Shown here: positions 6,218 through 13,819 of the stretch, in pieces
Layout: the number at the start of each line of letters is the position of its first letter
Numbering within the stretch: the stretch's first letter is position 1
Assembly: GCA_001509335.1 (NCBI GenBank)
Contig: LGGY01000008.1
Location: 1 to 14,488 of the forward strand
DNA from: Fidelibacterota bacterium 46_43
GTDB lineage: Bacteria; Fidelibacterota; Fidelibacteria; Fidelibacterales; Fidelibacteraceae
Direction of reading: 5' to 3'
Length of the DNA stretch: 14,488 nucleotides
The notes under the pieces: generated by a model
What the model saw: only the letters and a program-made list of their open reading frames with translations
The model's database searches: none
What the model was told of the DNA's origin: nothing
Position numbers and translations under genes: made by a program

Positions 6218-6790
6218 CTATATTAATCCTGCAAATCCCATAAAGGCCAGGGCAAGGCTTCCGGCAATAATCATGGTGATACCCGCACCCTGAAAATGTT
6301 TGGGTACGTCTGCCAGTTCCAGTTCTTCCCGGATTCCTGCCATAATCACCAGAGCCAGTGTAAATCCTGCTCCGGCGCCGATTCCATAAATCAGGCTTTC
6401 CATGAAGCTGTATTCCCTGAGAACCGCAATGAGTGCGAGTCCTAAAATAGCACAATTGGTGGTGATCAGGGGGAGAAATATGCCCAGGGCATCATAAAGA
6501 GGCTTGCTGACTTTCCGGATAAACATTTCCACCAGCTGGACCAGCGAAGCAATCACCAAAATGAAGGAGACATACTGGAGGATTTCCAGATTATAGGGGA
6601 CCAGCAAAAGGTGATAAATCAGCCAGGTGACCACAGCGGTAATTGTCATGACGAATGTTACTGCCATGCCCATACTTACGGCAGAGTCCACCCGTTTAGA
6701 GACACCCACGAAGGGACAGATTCCCAGAAACTGGCTTAGAACAAAATTATTGACAATTGCGGCTGAGATAAAAATAACCAGCAGTTCCAT
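6218..6790 (-). CDS. rnfA: Rnf complex membrane subunit RnfA
   Basis: RnfA is an integral membrane subunit (six helices in the family) that pairs with RnfE. The two form an inverted-repeat core holding an iron centre between symmetric cysteines, on the electron path across the membrane. The 190-residue protein shows the hallmark NNFVLSQFLGICPFVG (14-29) with C25, and PLITTNCAILG (107-117) with C113, the two expected iron ligands. Length and helices are normal. Its ATG overlaps the rnfE stop by one base (TGATG), so it is translationally coupled. A 48-nt gap separates its stop from the small mini-RnfB gene. It is homologous to NqrE of Na+-NQR, but the surrounding rnfB, rnfC and rnfD identify the complex as Rnf. 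Confidence 0.95.
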   Translation of the reverse strand: MELLVIFISAAIVNNFVLSQFLGICPFVGVSKRVDSAVSMGMAVTFVMTITAVVTWLIYHLLLVPYNLEILQYVSFILVIASLVQLVEMFIRKVSKPLYDALGIFLPLITTNCAILGLALIAVLREYSFMESLIYGIGAGAGFTLALVIMAGIREELELADVPKHFQGAGITMIIAGSLALAFMGFAGLI

Positions 6791-7398
6791 CAGCGTGCCC
6801 TCCTGTCATTGATCCAGTTTGAAGCACCGATCATGAGTCCCAGTGTTAGGAAAGCTCCCGGTGGCAGAATCATTACCATCCAAGGGCTGAAAGAATCCCA
6901 CATGATCTGATATCCCAGGATAGTTCCTGAACCCAGCAACTCACGGATGGCACTGAGGATCAAAAGCACCAGAGTAAATCCAAGTCCCATACCCAGGGCA
7001 TCCAGGATGGATCGTCCTACCCCGTTTTTCGATGCAAAGGCTTCCTGGCGGCCCAGAATCATGCAATTCACAATAATCAGGGGAATAAAAGGCCCAAGAT
7101 TTTTGCTGATTTCTGGATAAAAAGCTGCCAGATAGCGATCCGCAATGGTAACAAAGGTCGCAATGATTACAATAAAACTGGCAATCCGGACCTGTTTGGG
7201 AATCAGGTTTCTGAGAAGAGAAATCAGGGTGCTTGAACAAATTAAGACGAATGAAGCTGCCAGCCCCATGGCCAGTCCGTTCTCAACGGATATGGTGACG
7301 GCAAGGGTCGGACAGAGTCCCAAAAGGGCAATCAGAATGGGATTCTCTTTCCAGATGCCCTTGGTAAAATCTTCTAACAGTGATACTTTTTTTGCCAT
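6790..7398 (-). CDS. rnfE: Rnf complex membrane subunit RnfE
   Basis: RnfE is the partner of RnfA in the membrane core of the complex. The 202-residue protein has the typical opening FTKGIWKENPILIALLGLCPTLA with C29, and PLIIVNCMILGRQEAFAS with C112, the second pair of cysteines for the shared iron site. Six hydrophobic segments are visible, and it ends in a short basic tail (NDRRAR). The ATG at 7398 has AGGTGA upstream, and this Shine-Dalgarno sequence includes the last bases of the rnfG stop (TAGGTGA), 7 nt away. Its stop shares one base with the rnfA start. The length is slightly under that of enterobacterial RnfE, but nothing conserved is missing. Confidence 0.95.
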   Translation of the reverse strand: MAKKVSLLEDFTKGIWKENPILIALLGLCPTLAVTISVENGLAMGLAASFVLICSSTLISLLRNLIPKQVRIASFIVIIATFVTIADRYLAAFYPEISKNLGPFIPLIIVNCMILGRQEAFASKNGVGRSILDALGMGLGFTLVLLILSAIRELLGSGTILGYQIMWDSFSPWMVMILPPGAFLTLGLMIGASNWINDRRAR

Positions 7399-7405
7399 GA
7401 TTCAC

Positions 7406-7987
7406 CTACTGATTGATGGATTCAAACGCCGATTTGGCGGTGGGAACGTGTTTATTCAAAATTGTAATGACTGCATTGGAGGAAATAGTTGCCCCGGTAA
7501 TGGCTTCAATTTCCGAATCGCCGCTTGCTTTCTGGTTTTTTACATAGGTCAGATTGCCGGTCTTTTTACCTTGAAACTGGTCGATGAACCAGGTTTCGGA
7601 TCCTTCCCGAGAAGGATCATAAGCGATTTTGGTTCCCAGTCCCGGTGTTTCCTTCTGGCTCAAAACCGTCAACCCGGTAAATTCACTGAAATCCGGTGTA
7701 ACGCCTACCATGAGTGAGATAATATCCTGAAAACCGCCGCCTTCGGCGACAAAGGCCACACCTGTAATGTCACTGTCTTTATAGCCCACATAAAAGGTAA
7801 AGCCGCCGGCTTCCAGGACTTTTTCTTCGTCGGTATCGGGCAGGACCTCTTTCACGGCCTGTTGGATTTCCTGTTGTCGGTAGGCGTCAATTTTCTCTGA
7901 AGTGTAGGCATCCCAATAGGAAAGAAGTCCGCCGGAGAGTGTAGAGATAATGGTCAGGACCAGTATCATTTTGACTGAGGTATTCAT
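7406..7987 (-). CDS. rnfG: Rnf complex flavoprotein subunit RnfG
   Basis: RnfG carries a covalently bound FMN on the outer side of the inner membrane and hands electrons along the Rnf chain. The 193-residue protein has an N-terminal membrane anchor (about 5-24) and then an FMN-binding domain. The flavinylation motif is EAITGATIS (161-169); FMN would be attached to T167 by an ApbE-type transferase, which is not encoded in this window. The family's usual Asp at the start of this motif is Glu here, a mild change. ETPGLGTKI (113-121) is the other strongly conserved RnfG/NqrC signature. The gene overlaps the rnfD stop in an ATGA junction, showing tight translational coupling. Confidence 0.94.
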   Translation of the reverse strand: MNTSVKMILVLTIISTLSGGLLSYWDAYTSEKIDAYRQQEIQQAVKEVLPDTDEEKVLEAGGFTFYVGYKDSDITGVAFVAEGGGFQDIISLMVGVTPDFSEFTGLTVLSQKETPGLGTKIAYDPSREGSETWFIDQFQGKKTGNLTYVKNQKASGDSEIEAITGATISSNAVITILNKHVPTAKSAFESINQ

Positions 7988-9090
7988 GCGCGAGCCTCCC
8001 CGAAAAATTTCGGTCGTGTAAATCGGTTAATGAGGGGTGTCAATCCATTCATGAGCAGGATGGAATACATCACACCTTCCGGCAGGCCGCCAAAGAGACG
8101 GATGATCACCAGAATCAATCCGGCACCGATACTGTAAATCCAGGTCCCTTTGATGGTGATAGGTGACGTGACCATATCCGTGGCCATAAAAAAAGCACCC
8201 AGTAAAAGTCCACCGGAAAGGAGATGGAAGAGGGGACTTGGGTAGATTGCAGGATCAACCATCCAGAAAATGCCGCCGAAAACGGCCACACTTCCCAGAA
8301 ATCCCACAGGAATCCGCCAGTCTGCATGCCGGAGTATAAGCAGAAAAATACCACCTGCCAGAAGGGCCAGGGCAGAAGTTTCTCCCAGAGATCCACCCAC
8401 ATTGCCAATGAACAGGGGTTTGATATGGGTGAAAATCTTTTCGTATTTCAAAAGTCCCAAAGGCGTTGCTCCCGTAATGGTATCAAGGGATGTGGCACCG
8501 GTATAGGCATTCATATCTGCATAGCGGGGTAAGACCCATGTTGTCATCTTTACAGGGAAACTGGCCTGTAAAAAGGCACGACCCAGAAGCGCCGGATTAA
8601 AAATATTGCATCCGAGTCCGCCAAAAATCTGTTTTCCGATGGCGATGGCAAAGACAGAGCCCAAAACACAGCCCGAAACAGGGAAGGTAGGGGGCAGGGT
8701 TAATGCCAACAAGAGTCCTGTTAGAAAGGCGCTCCCATCATCCAGTGTATCGGGTTGTCTGCGGATACGGGTAATGACCAGTTCAGTCACCATGGCCGCT
8801 AAAATGGATGTGCTGATCATAAAAACAGCTTTCCATCCAAAAAAGACCACGGCGCCGATAACTGCCGGTGTCAGGGCCAGGCTCACACACCACATGATTT
8901 TCGGGACATTGTCTTTTGTCTGGGAATAGGGCGAAGAAGACATGGTTAAAGGTCGCCCCTTGGGCTTGTATAAACGGTCCCGGGGATCTTTTTTCGGTTT
9001 GGGTGCCGGAGTTTCCTTTTGAGGAGTTTTCGAAATTTCGGCAGACTGATCAGATGTTGTTTTCTCGTTTTTTTCCATCCGTTCACTCAT
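7984..9090 (-). CDS. rnfD: Rnf complex membrane flavoprotein RnfD with N-terminal extension
   Basis: RnfD is a polytopic membrane subunit with covalent FMN and a candidate ion-translocating unit. Its motifs are clear: SSSPYSQTKDNVPKIM (51-66), matching the usual SSPH-x-RS-x-x-T-x-x-IM start region, GGLGCNIFNPALLGRAFL (157-174) and DTITGATPLG (203-212), where FMN is expected on T209. A second near-motif, NAYTGATS (194-201), lies nine residues before it. The first 49 residues are an unusual charged, Lys/Glu/Pro-rich extension, since most RnfD begin near M50. I keep the long form because its ATG is 2 nt after the rnfC stop and the frame is open throughout. A start at M50 (8943) with AAGGGG about 9 nt upstream is the alternative. 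About ten membrane helices follow. Confidence 0.93.
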   Translation of the reverse strand: MSERMEKNEKTTSDQSAEISKTPQKETPAPKPKKDPRDRLYKPKGRPLTMSSSPYSQTKDNVPKIMWCVSLALTPAVIGAVVFFGWKAVFMISTSILAAMVTELVITRIRRQPDTLDDGSAFLTGLLLALTLPPTFPVSGCVLGSVFAIAIGKQIFGGLGCNIFNPALLGRAFLQASFPVKMTTWVLPRYADMNAYTGATSLDTITGATPLGLLKYEKIFTHIKPLFIGNVGGSLGETSALALLAGGIFLLILRHADWRIPVGFLGSVAVFGGIFWMVDPAIYPSPLFHLLSGGLLLGAFFMATDMVTSPITIKGTWIYSIGAGLILVIIRLFGGLPEGVMYSILLMNGLTPLINRFTRPKFFGEARA

Positions 9091-9092
9091 GA

Positions 9093-10427
9093 TTATGATG
9101 CTTTTTGTTTACGTTTCAATTCAGAGACACGCATTTTTCCTACGCGAAGCCATTGGACAAGGGGTATGTGGGCCGGACACGAAAAGGCGCAGGACCCGCA
9201 TTCGATACAGTTCTGAATCCCCAGTTTTTCCGCTTCTTCATATTTTTTATGTTCGGTCAATTTGGCCAGTTTGGTGGGGAGCAGATACATGGGACACGCA
9301 TCCACGCAGGCACCGCAACGGATGCAGGGGAAATGTTCCACCATAGTGATCATTTTCGAGGTGTTACAAACGATACCCCCTGCCGCTTTGATCACAGGGA
9401 CCGATAAATCGTATTGTGCTTGTCCCATCATCGGTCCGCCCATAAAAACTATGGTGGTTTCATCTTTGACGCCCCCGCAAAATTCCACCAGATCATTGAA
9501 AGGCGTTCCTATGCGGGTAAGAAGGTTTTTGGGGTGGATTATCCCGTCTCCCGTCACCGTTGTGACCCGTTCCACCAGGGGCTTTCCCTCTAACACGGCA
9601 TCAGCCACAGCTTTGGCAGTGGCCACATTGTTCACCACGACACCCACATCCATGGGGAGTCCACCGGCAGGGACTTTTCGGTGCAGGACCGATTCAATGA
9701 GCATCTTTTCCGCACCCTGGGGATATTTGACTTCCAGGGGAACAACCTGAAAACTGTAGCCCAGATCCTTTACACGTTTGCTCATCATCTCGATGGCATC
9801 GGGTTTGTTGTCTTCGATACCGATATACCCGTTCTCCACATTCAGGAGGGACATAATGATGTTCATACCAGCCAGTATCTGATCCGTGTATTCAACCATC
9901 AGCCGGTGGTCCGATGTCAGATACGGTTCACATTCCACACCATTCAGAATAAATGAATCGATTTTTTTGTCACCGGGAGGATTGAGTTTTACATGGGTGG
10001 GAAAGGCGGCGCCTCCCATCCCCACAATCCCCGCTTCATTGATCAGCTTTATCAGTTCCACCCGGGGAGCTTTTTCCCAGTTCTCCGGTATGGAAAGCAA
10101 TTCCCAGTCGTCTTCATCTCCCGTTCGCTCGATATGGACCATTTCCACCCGCATGCCCAGGGGATGTGGGAATTTGTCAACAGCTTTTACAACCCCGGTG
10201 ATACTGGCATGGACAGGGGCGGAAACATATGCACTGCTCCGGCCGATAACCTGTCCGGTCTTTACCGTATCTCCTTTTTTGACAAGCGGTTCACACGGGG
10301 CTCCAATATGTTGCTGCAAAGGAATATACACCTGCTCCGGAAGAGGCATTTGTTCAATTTTTTTGTCATGACTGAATTCTTTGTACTCGGCCAGGTGTAT
10401 GCCTTTTTTGAATGTTCGTAATTTCAA
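9093..10427 (-). CDS. rnfC: Rnf complex NADH-binding subunit RnfC
   Basis: RnfC is the peripheral subunit that binds NAD(H) and FMN and completes the ferredoxin-to-NAD+ path on the cytosolic side. The 444-residue protein begins MKLRTFKKGIHL like its family. It has a biotinyl-lipoyl-like sandwich (about 40-83), the nucleotide-binding loop AGIVGMGGAAFPTHVKL (132-148) followed by LNGVECEPYLTSDHRLM (161-177), and two 4Fe-4S motifs, C368-x2-C371-x2-C374-x3-CP379 and C407-x2-C410-x2-C413-x3-CP418. The start codon is TTG, and it is the only option because an in-frame TGA lies two codons upstream. GGGAG sits about 10 nt before it. It is the first gene of the rnf operon, transcribed away from the exoribonuclease gene. 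A 15-bp palindrome lies just upstream. Confidence 0.95.
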   Translation of the reverse strand: MKLRTFKKGIHLAEYKEFSHDKKIEQMPLPEQVYIPLQQHIGAPCEPLVKKGDTVKTGQVIGRSSAYVSAPVHASITGVVKAVDKFPHPLGMRVEMVHIERTGDEDDWELLSIPENWEKAPRVELIKLINEAGIVGMGGAAFPTHVKLNPPGDKKIDSFILNGVECEPYLTSDHRLMVEYTDQILAGMNIIMSLLNVENGYIGIEDNKPDAIEMMSKRVKDLGYSFQVVPLEVKYPQGAEKMLIESVLHRKVPAGGLPMDVGVVVNNVATAKAVADAVLEGKPLVERVTTVTGDGIIHPKNLLTRIGTPFNDLVEFCGGVKDETTIVFMGGPMMGQAQYDLSVPVIKAAGGIVCNTSKMITMVEHFPCIRCGACVDACPMYLLPTKLAKLTEHKKYEEAEKLGIQNCIECGSCAFSCPAHIPLVQWLRVGKMRVSELKRKQKAS

Positions 10428-10450
10428 GGCTCAAGATCTCCCACTTTATT

Positions 10451-10465
10451 CAACCTGTCAGGTTG
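10451..10465. promoter_or_regulatory. 15-bp perfect palindrome upstream of rnfC
   Basis: CAACCTG-T-CAGGTTG is a perfect inverted repeat with 7-bp arms around one base, about 24 nt before the rnfC start codon. Its position fits an operator or a hairpin in the rnf leader. Similar AACCTG/CAGGTT palindromes also occur as dispersed intergenic repeats in some bacteria, so it may be a repeat element and not an operator. Confidence 0.45.
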
Positions 10466-10510
10466 TACGGTTTGCAATTTCCTTACTGTCTACCGGACAT
10501 CACTGGCCGA

Positions 10511-10539
10511 AATATAGAAAAAACTTTGAAAAATCTAAA
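10511..10539 (-). promoter_or_regulatory. weak candidate promoter for the rnf operon
   Basis: On the minus strand, TTTAGA (10539-10534) and TATATT (10516-10511) are 17 nt apart and lie about 84 nt before the rnfC start. The -10 fits the sigma-70-type consensus well and the -35 fits 4 of 6 positions. The whole region is AT-rich, so chance is a serious alternative. Confidence 0.22.
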
Positions 10540-10667
10540 ATACTTTACCAGCTTTATTTATTGAATGATACAAAAATAATCATTAAGCTATTGAAACAAT
10601 TGCGTGAACCTTTCAAAGGGTAGTGTTACTAAAAACATATTGATGGTTCTAACAAAGAGAGATTGGA

Positions 10668-11639
10668 ATGACACAGAATGAGCTGAAGAAAGTGGAAGCA
10701 TTCAAGGCCAACAGTCCGGTGGCGTCTGTGCTGATGATACGGGAAATGGCTCTGAGGCGTACCCGGGACGGCAAACCCTACCTGGATCTGGTATTGGGGG
10801 ATCTGACAGGACGGATCAATGCCAAAGTGTGGGATCAGGGGAAGGAACTCGCCGAAATTCTGAAAACAGGTCTCCCTGTAGGGGTCCGTGGACAGTGTGA
10901 AGAGTATTTGGGAACTCTCCAGCTGATTGTTTCTTCCATCAAACCCCTGAACTCCCAGGAATTGGAGGAGATGGGTATTTCATGGGAACACTTTTTTCCG
11001 GCGACAAAAAGAGACCGGGAACTGATGTGGAAATCGGTTTTGAATGCCATATCCGTGATGGAGGACCTCTGGCTGAAAGAATTGACCATGGCCATTTGCA
11101 AGGATTATGAGCAAAAGATAAAAAACCATCCTGCCAGCCTGAAACTCCACCATGCCTATGTGGGCGGTTTCCTGGAACATGTGTATACCATGGTGGCTCT
11201 CGCCGAAACGGCCGCGGATGTGTATCCGGTTAACCGGGATCTTCTTATCAGCGGAATTATCCTCCATGATATCGGCAAACTTGAAGAACTGAACGGTTTT
11301 CCTGATAATTTTTACACGGATGAAGGAAATCTTATCGGCCATACCGTCCAGGGATACAGCCTGATACGGGATTATATCCGGAAAACTGAGGGATTTCCGG
11401 ATATGACAGCCCTGAAACTGAAACATATCATTCTGGCCCACCAGGGAGAATATGAATATCAGGCCCCTAAAAAACCGGCTTTCGATGAAGCCCTGCTTGT
11501 CCATTATATCGATGAACTGGATGCCCGTATGAATATGATGAAACAAATCCGGGAGGAAGACCTCTCGGAAGGCATCTGGACCAGTAACCGGAATTACTTC
11601 CGGATACCCATTCTGAAAGAGGAGGATCATGACGAATAG
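10668..11639 (+). CDS. OB-fold/HD-domain 3'-5' exoribonuclease (YhaM family)
   Basis: This 323-residue protein has the two-domain layout of YhaM/Cbf1-type 3'-5' exoribonucleases, metal-dependent enzymes that trim single-stranded RNA or DNA ends. An N-terminal OB-fold (about 17-95) shows the strands RRTRDGKPYLDLVLGDLTG and INAKVWDQG. The HD domain follows, with LHHAYVGGFLEHVYTM (H161, H162, H172), ILHDIGKLEEL (H200, D201), GHTVQGYSLI and HIILAHQGEYEYQAPKKP, the metal ligands and C-terminal signature of the family. Length is close to the Gram-positive enzymes (about 310). The ATG at 10668 has AAAGAGAGAT upstream. It is divergent from rnfC and overlaps the next gene by 11 bp, so it heads a small operon with two membrane proteins, an unusual setting. 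Nuclease activity is inferred from family. Confidence 0.88.
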   Translation: MTQNELKKVEAFKANSPVASVLMIREMALRRTRDGKPYLDLVLGDLTGRINAKVWDQGKELAEILKTGLPVGVRGQCEEYLGTLQLIVSSIKPLNSQELEEMGISWEHFFPATKRDRELMWKSVLNAISVMEDLWLKELTMAICKDYEQKIKNHPASLKLHHAYVGGFLEHVYTMVALAETAADVYPVNRDLLISGIILHDIGKLEELNGFPDNFYTDEGNLIGHTVQGYSLIRDYIRKTEGFPDMTALKLKHIILAHQGEYEYQAPKKPAFDEALLVHYIDELDARMNMMKQIREEDLSEGIWTSNRNYFRIPILKEEDHDE

Positions 11640-12204
11640 TTATGCGCGTTTTGAACGAAACCGCCGTGTTGTAGAGACCGGTGTGTTTTTGGCCTTGTTT
11701 TGGGGACTTGGATATGCCTTTTTATACGTGCCCAACGTGGAATTTATCCTTTTTGTCGCGTTTTTAAGCGGACTCCTTCTGGGATGGATCCGCGGTGTGT
11801 TTGTTGCTTTTCTGGGAGAACTGGTTTTTTCTGTTGCCAATCCCATGGGGAGCGGACTTGCCTATCCCCCGATGTTGGTCGCACAAATGCTGGGATTTAT
11901 CCTGGTCGCTTCCGCAGGTTTTTGGCTGCGGCCGGTGATCCGGGGTTTCCGCCATGAAAAAAAAATACTCATATCCCTTTTTGGGGCAGCCGGGTTGCTT
12001 TTGACTTTTATCTATGACAGCCTGACAAGTCTGGCTTTTCCCCTGGCTTCCGGCTTTACCGGTTCCCAAATATGGGCGGCTTACCTTTCCGGACTCCCCT
12101 TTTACGGCATCCATATCCTTTCAAATACCCTGATTTTCGCCATCTTAGGCCCTGTTTTGATTCAGTTTGTCACAAAAAAATATCCCCACTACCTGGCTTC
12201 ATGA
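11629..12204 (+). CDS. ECF-transporter S-component-like membrane protein
   Basis: This 191-residue integral membrane protein has about six hydrophobic helices and resembles substrate-binding S components of energy-coupling factor (vitamin/metal) transporters. The pattern PNVEFILFVAFLSGLLLGWI (35-54), then FLGELVFSVANPMGSGLAY and PPMLVAQMLGF, is the typical part, where a loop with NP-x-G precedes a polar-glycine helix. A basic N-terminus (FERNRR) faces the cytosol. The ATG at 11629 follows a strong AGAGGAGG and overlaps the exoribonuclease stop by 11 bp. Its own stop overlaps the following outer-membrane barrel gene. No EcfA ATPase or EcfT is encoded in the window, so it would use a shared module elsewhere or act alone. 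The substrate cannot be named. Another small membrane-protein family remains possible. Confidence 0.7.
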   Translation: MTNSYARFERNRRVVETGVFLALFWGLGYAFLYVPNVEFILFVAFLSGLLLGWIRGVFVAFLGELVFSVANPMGSGLAYPPMLVAQMLGFILVASAGFWLRPVIRGFRHEKKILISLFGAAGLLLTFIYDSLTSLAFPLASGFTGSQIWAAYLSGLPFYGIHILSNTLIFAILGPVLIQFVTKKYPHYLAS

Positions 12205-12212
12205 GGTTTTTT

Positions 12213-13685
12213 ATGTTTTACAGATTCATCGTAATGATCCTGATGACCGTTTCGTTTGTATCCGCCCAAAATCCGGGTATTGAAAAATATGGGAAAGAAT
12301 TTACTTTTTTACCGGATAATCTGGACGGCTTAACTCGCCTTAGCGCCTCCTGGGTCCGTTCACAGCATCCCGGGAGTATCCCGGATGTGGATTCTACGGT
12401 TTCAAAAGCAAACTGGCAGAGCGGGGACTTCGGACTCTCTGATGTCCGTGTCCTTTTTTCTCCCGTGTCATTACAGGGACGCTGGGTTCTGGCCGGCCAA
12501 TGGCTTTCTTACGAAGGATACAGCCAGTTGAACAAAAATGATTTTCTGGCAGCTTACCAGGGTCCGGATCATACTTTGAAGCTCAGTGTAGTGAACACGA
12601 AACCGAAGCTGTATAATCCCCTCTCCAATCAATTTACCCAATGGGATGCCCGGACCCATAACCTAAACTGGGGTATGAAAAAGTCTGTGGGAAATTTGGA
12701 CATTCAATCGTATATCGATGGGCAGTATAGTCGTTTTAAACCGGACCGGGGGGATTCTTTGCTTGCAGGCAAAACCCAATATGCTGAAATAGTGGGTGGA
12801 TTGGTACTTTTCAAAGATGGGTGGTCACTGAAGCTGGAAGGGGAGTGGTATGAATCCTGGCCGGGAGATGAACATTTTCGTTTTTCTCAGATCAACCTTG
12901 TTCCTACCTTTTATCACCCCTTGGGTGAAGCCGGTTTTACCCTGTCATCCAATAATGAAGAGGCATTTGGTTATGACGGCTGGATTGACGTCTCCCGATG
13001 GGGAGCCAGCGCAAGAATTGCCCTTGAAGCCCGTTTTTATCCCGCTGTCTTAATTACCCAATATGGAGCCGGCACAGAAGCCGATTTTATGACAGTCTGC
13101 TTCGATGTCGACCGATCCTTTGGGCGGCTTATCCGGCTGCAGGCCAGTCACCTCTGGAGCTACCGCCGGGCTGAAACCTATGCCCTTCAATATAATACAA
13201 CGACGGATCGGATTGAAGCCGTGACAGATAAACCGGCCCTCCTGATGCAGGGTGAAGGAAGCCTGGAAATCGGTAAAGAAACTCTTTTGGCAGGCCTGTC
13301 CTGGAATTACCGGGATTTTAACGGACTGGAATATCTCTGGTATCATCCCGGAAGACTCAATATCCTGCCGGGAATCCAGGCCGGAACCACCCTGTTTCAA
13401 AATCTCGATATAACCTTTCATATCGAGGGGCTCTGGCAGGTACATGATGATCCCGGAGAACTCTATTTTATTCCCGAACTGCCAGGATTTGTTCCCGGGG
13501 ATCAATATACCGGTCATACCGTTTCTGACTGGACTCTGAACGGGAAAGTATCCGCCCGGGTGAAAACATTCATTATTTCTGCCGGTATTGAAAATGCCCT
13601 TCAGAAAGAGGTTTATACCGCCCGGAACCTGATGCCGAATGACCGGATGTTCGTTCTGGATATCGAATGGCTCTGGTATCGCTGA
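12213..13685 (+). CDS. outer-membrane beta-barrel, TonB-receptor-like C-terminus without plug
   Basis: This 490-residue protein begins with a signal peptide (MFYRFIVMILMTVSFVSA, cleaved before Q19). The rest is rich in alternating polar/aromatic strands, as in an outer-membrane barrel. The last 32 residues, IENALQKEVYTARNLMPNDR then MFVLDIEWLWYR, resemble the end of TonB-dependent receptors (N-x-F-x-x-x-Y, P-x-R-x-F, final aromatic). About 470 mature residues suffice for a barrel, but there is no plug domain or TonB box. I chose ATG 12213 because GAGG lies 6 nt upstream; ATG 12201, which overlaps the previous stop as ATGA, adds four residues and is also possible. Coupling to the S-component-like gene suggests that the barrel lets the same small molecule cross the outer membrane. 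It could instead be a general porin. Confidence 0.75.
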   Translation: MFYRFIVMILMTVSFVSAQNPGIEKYGKEFTFLPDNLDGLTRLSASWVRSQHPGSIPDVDSTVSKANWQSGDFGLSDVRVLFSPVSLQGRWVLAGQWLSYEGYSQLNKNDFLAAYQGPDHTLKLSVVNTKPKLYNPLSNQFTQWDARTHNLNWGMKKSVGNLDIQSYIDGQYSRFKPDRGDSLLAGKTQYAEIVGGLVLFKDGWSLKLEGEWYESWPGDEHFRFSQINLVPTFYHPLGEAGFTLSSNNEEAFGYDGWIDVSRWGASARIALEARFYPAVLITQYGAGTEADFMTVCFDVDRSFGRLIRLQASHLWSYRRAETYALQYNTTTDRIEAVTDKPALLMQGEGSLEIGKETLLAGLSWNYRDFNGLEYLWYHPGRLNILPGIQAGTTLFQNLDITFHIEGLWQVHDDPGELYFIPELPGFVPGDQYTGHTVSDWTLNGKVSARVKTFIISAGIENALQKEVYTARNLMPNDRMFVLDIEWLWYR

Positions 13686-13691
13686 TATAAA

Positions 13692-13741
13692 TTATCAGTA
13701 TAAAAAGTTTTAAATATTCAATATCTTGATTTTACTGATAA
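13692..13741. repeat. 9-bp inverted repeat downstream of the barrel gene
   Basis: TTATCAGTA (13692-13700) and TACTGATAA (13733-13741) are perfect inverted repeats around 32 AT-rich nt. They begin 7 nt after the barrel gene stop. A long AT-rich stem-loop could weakly terminate transcription or act as a binding site for the next gene. There is no adjacent U-run. Confidence 0.35.
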
Positions 13742-13819
13742 GGGGCGTTAAATTTAATCTGTTGAGGAGTATCCGGTTAAACAGATGTTTCCCCCAAACC
13801 AATATATGGATTATACGCC

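Noticed and set aside
6218..10427. Na+-NQR instead of Rnf
   Set aside because: RnfB with ferredoxin clusters and RnfC with two 4Fe-4S motifs are present, and there is no NqrA or NqrF, so the complex is Rnf.
10609..10619. CCTTT-C-AAAGG palindrome before the exoribonuclease gene
   Set aside because: Five-base arms in an AT-rich region are easily due to chance, and no matching promoter elements could be placed around it.
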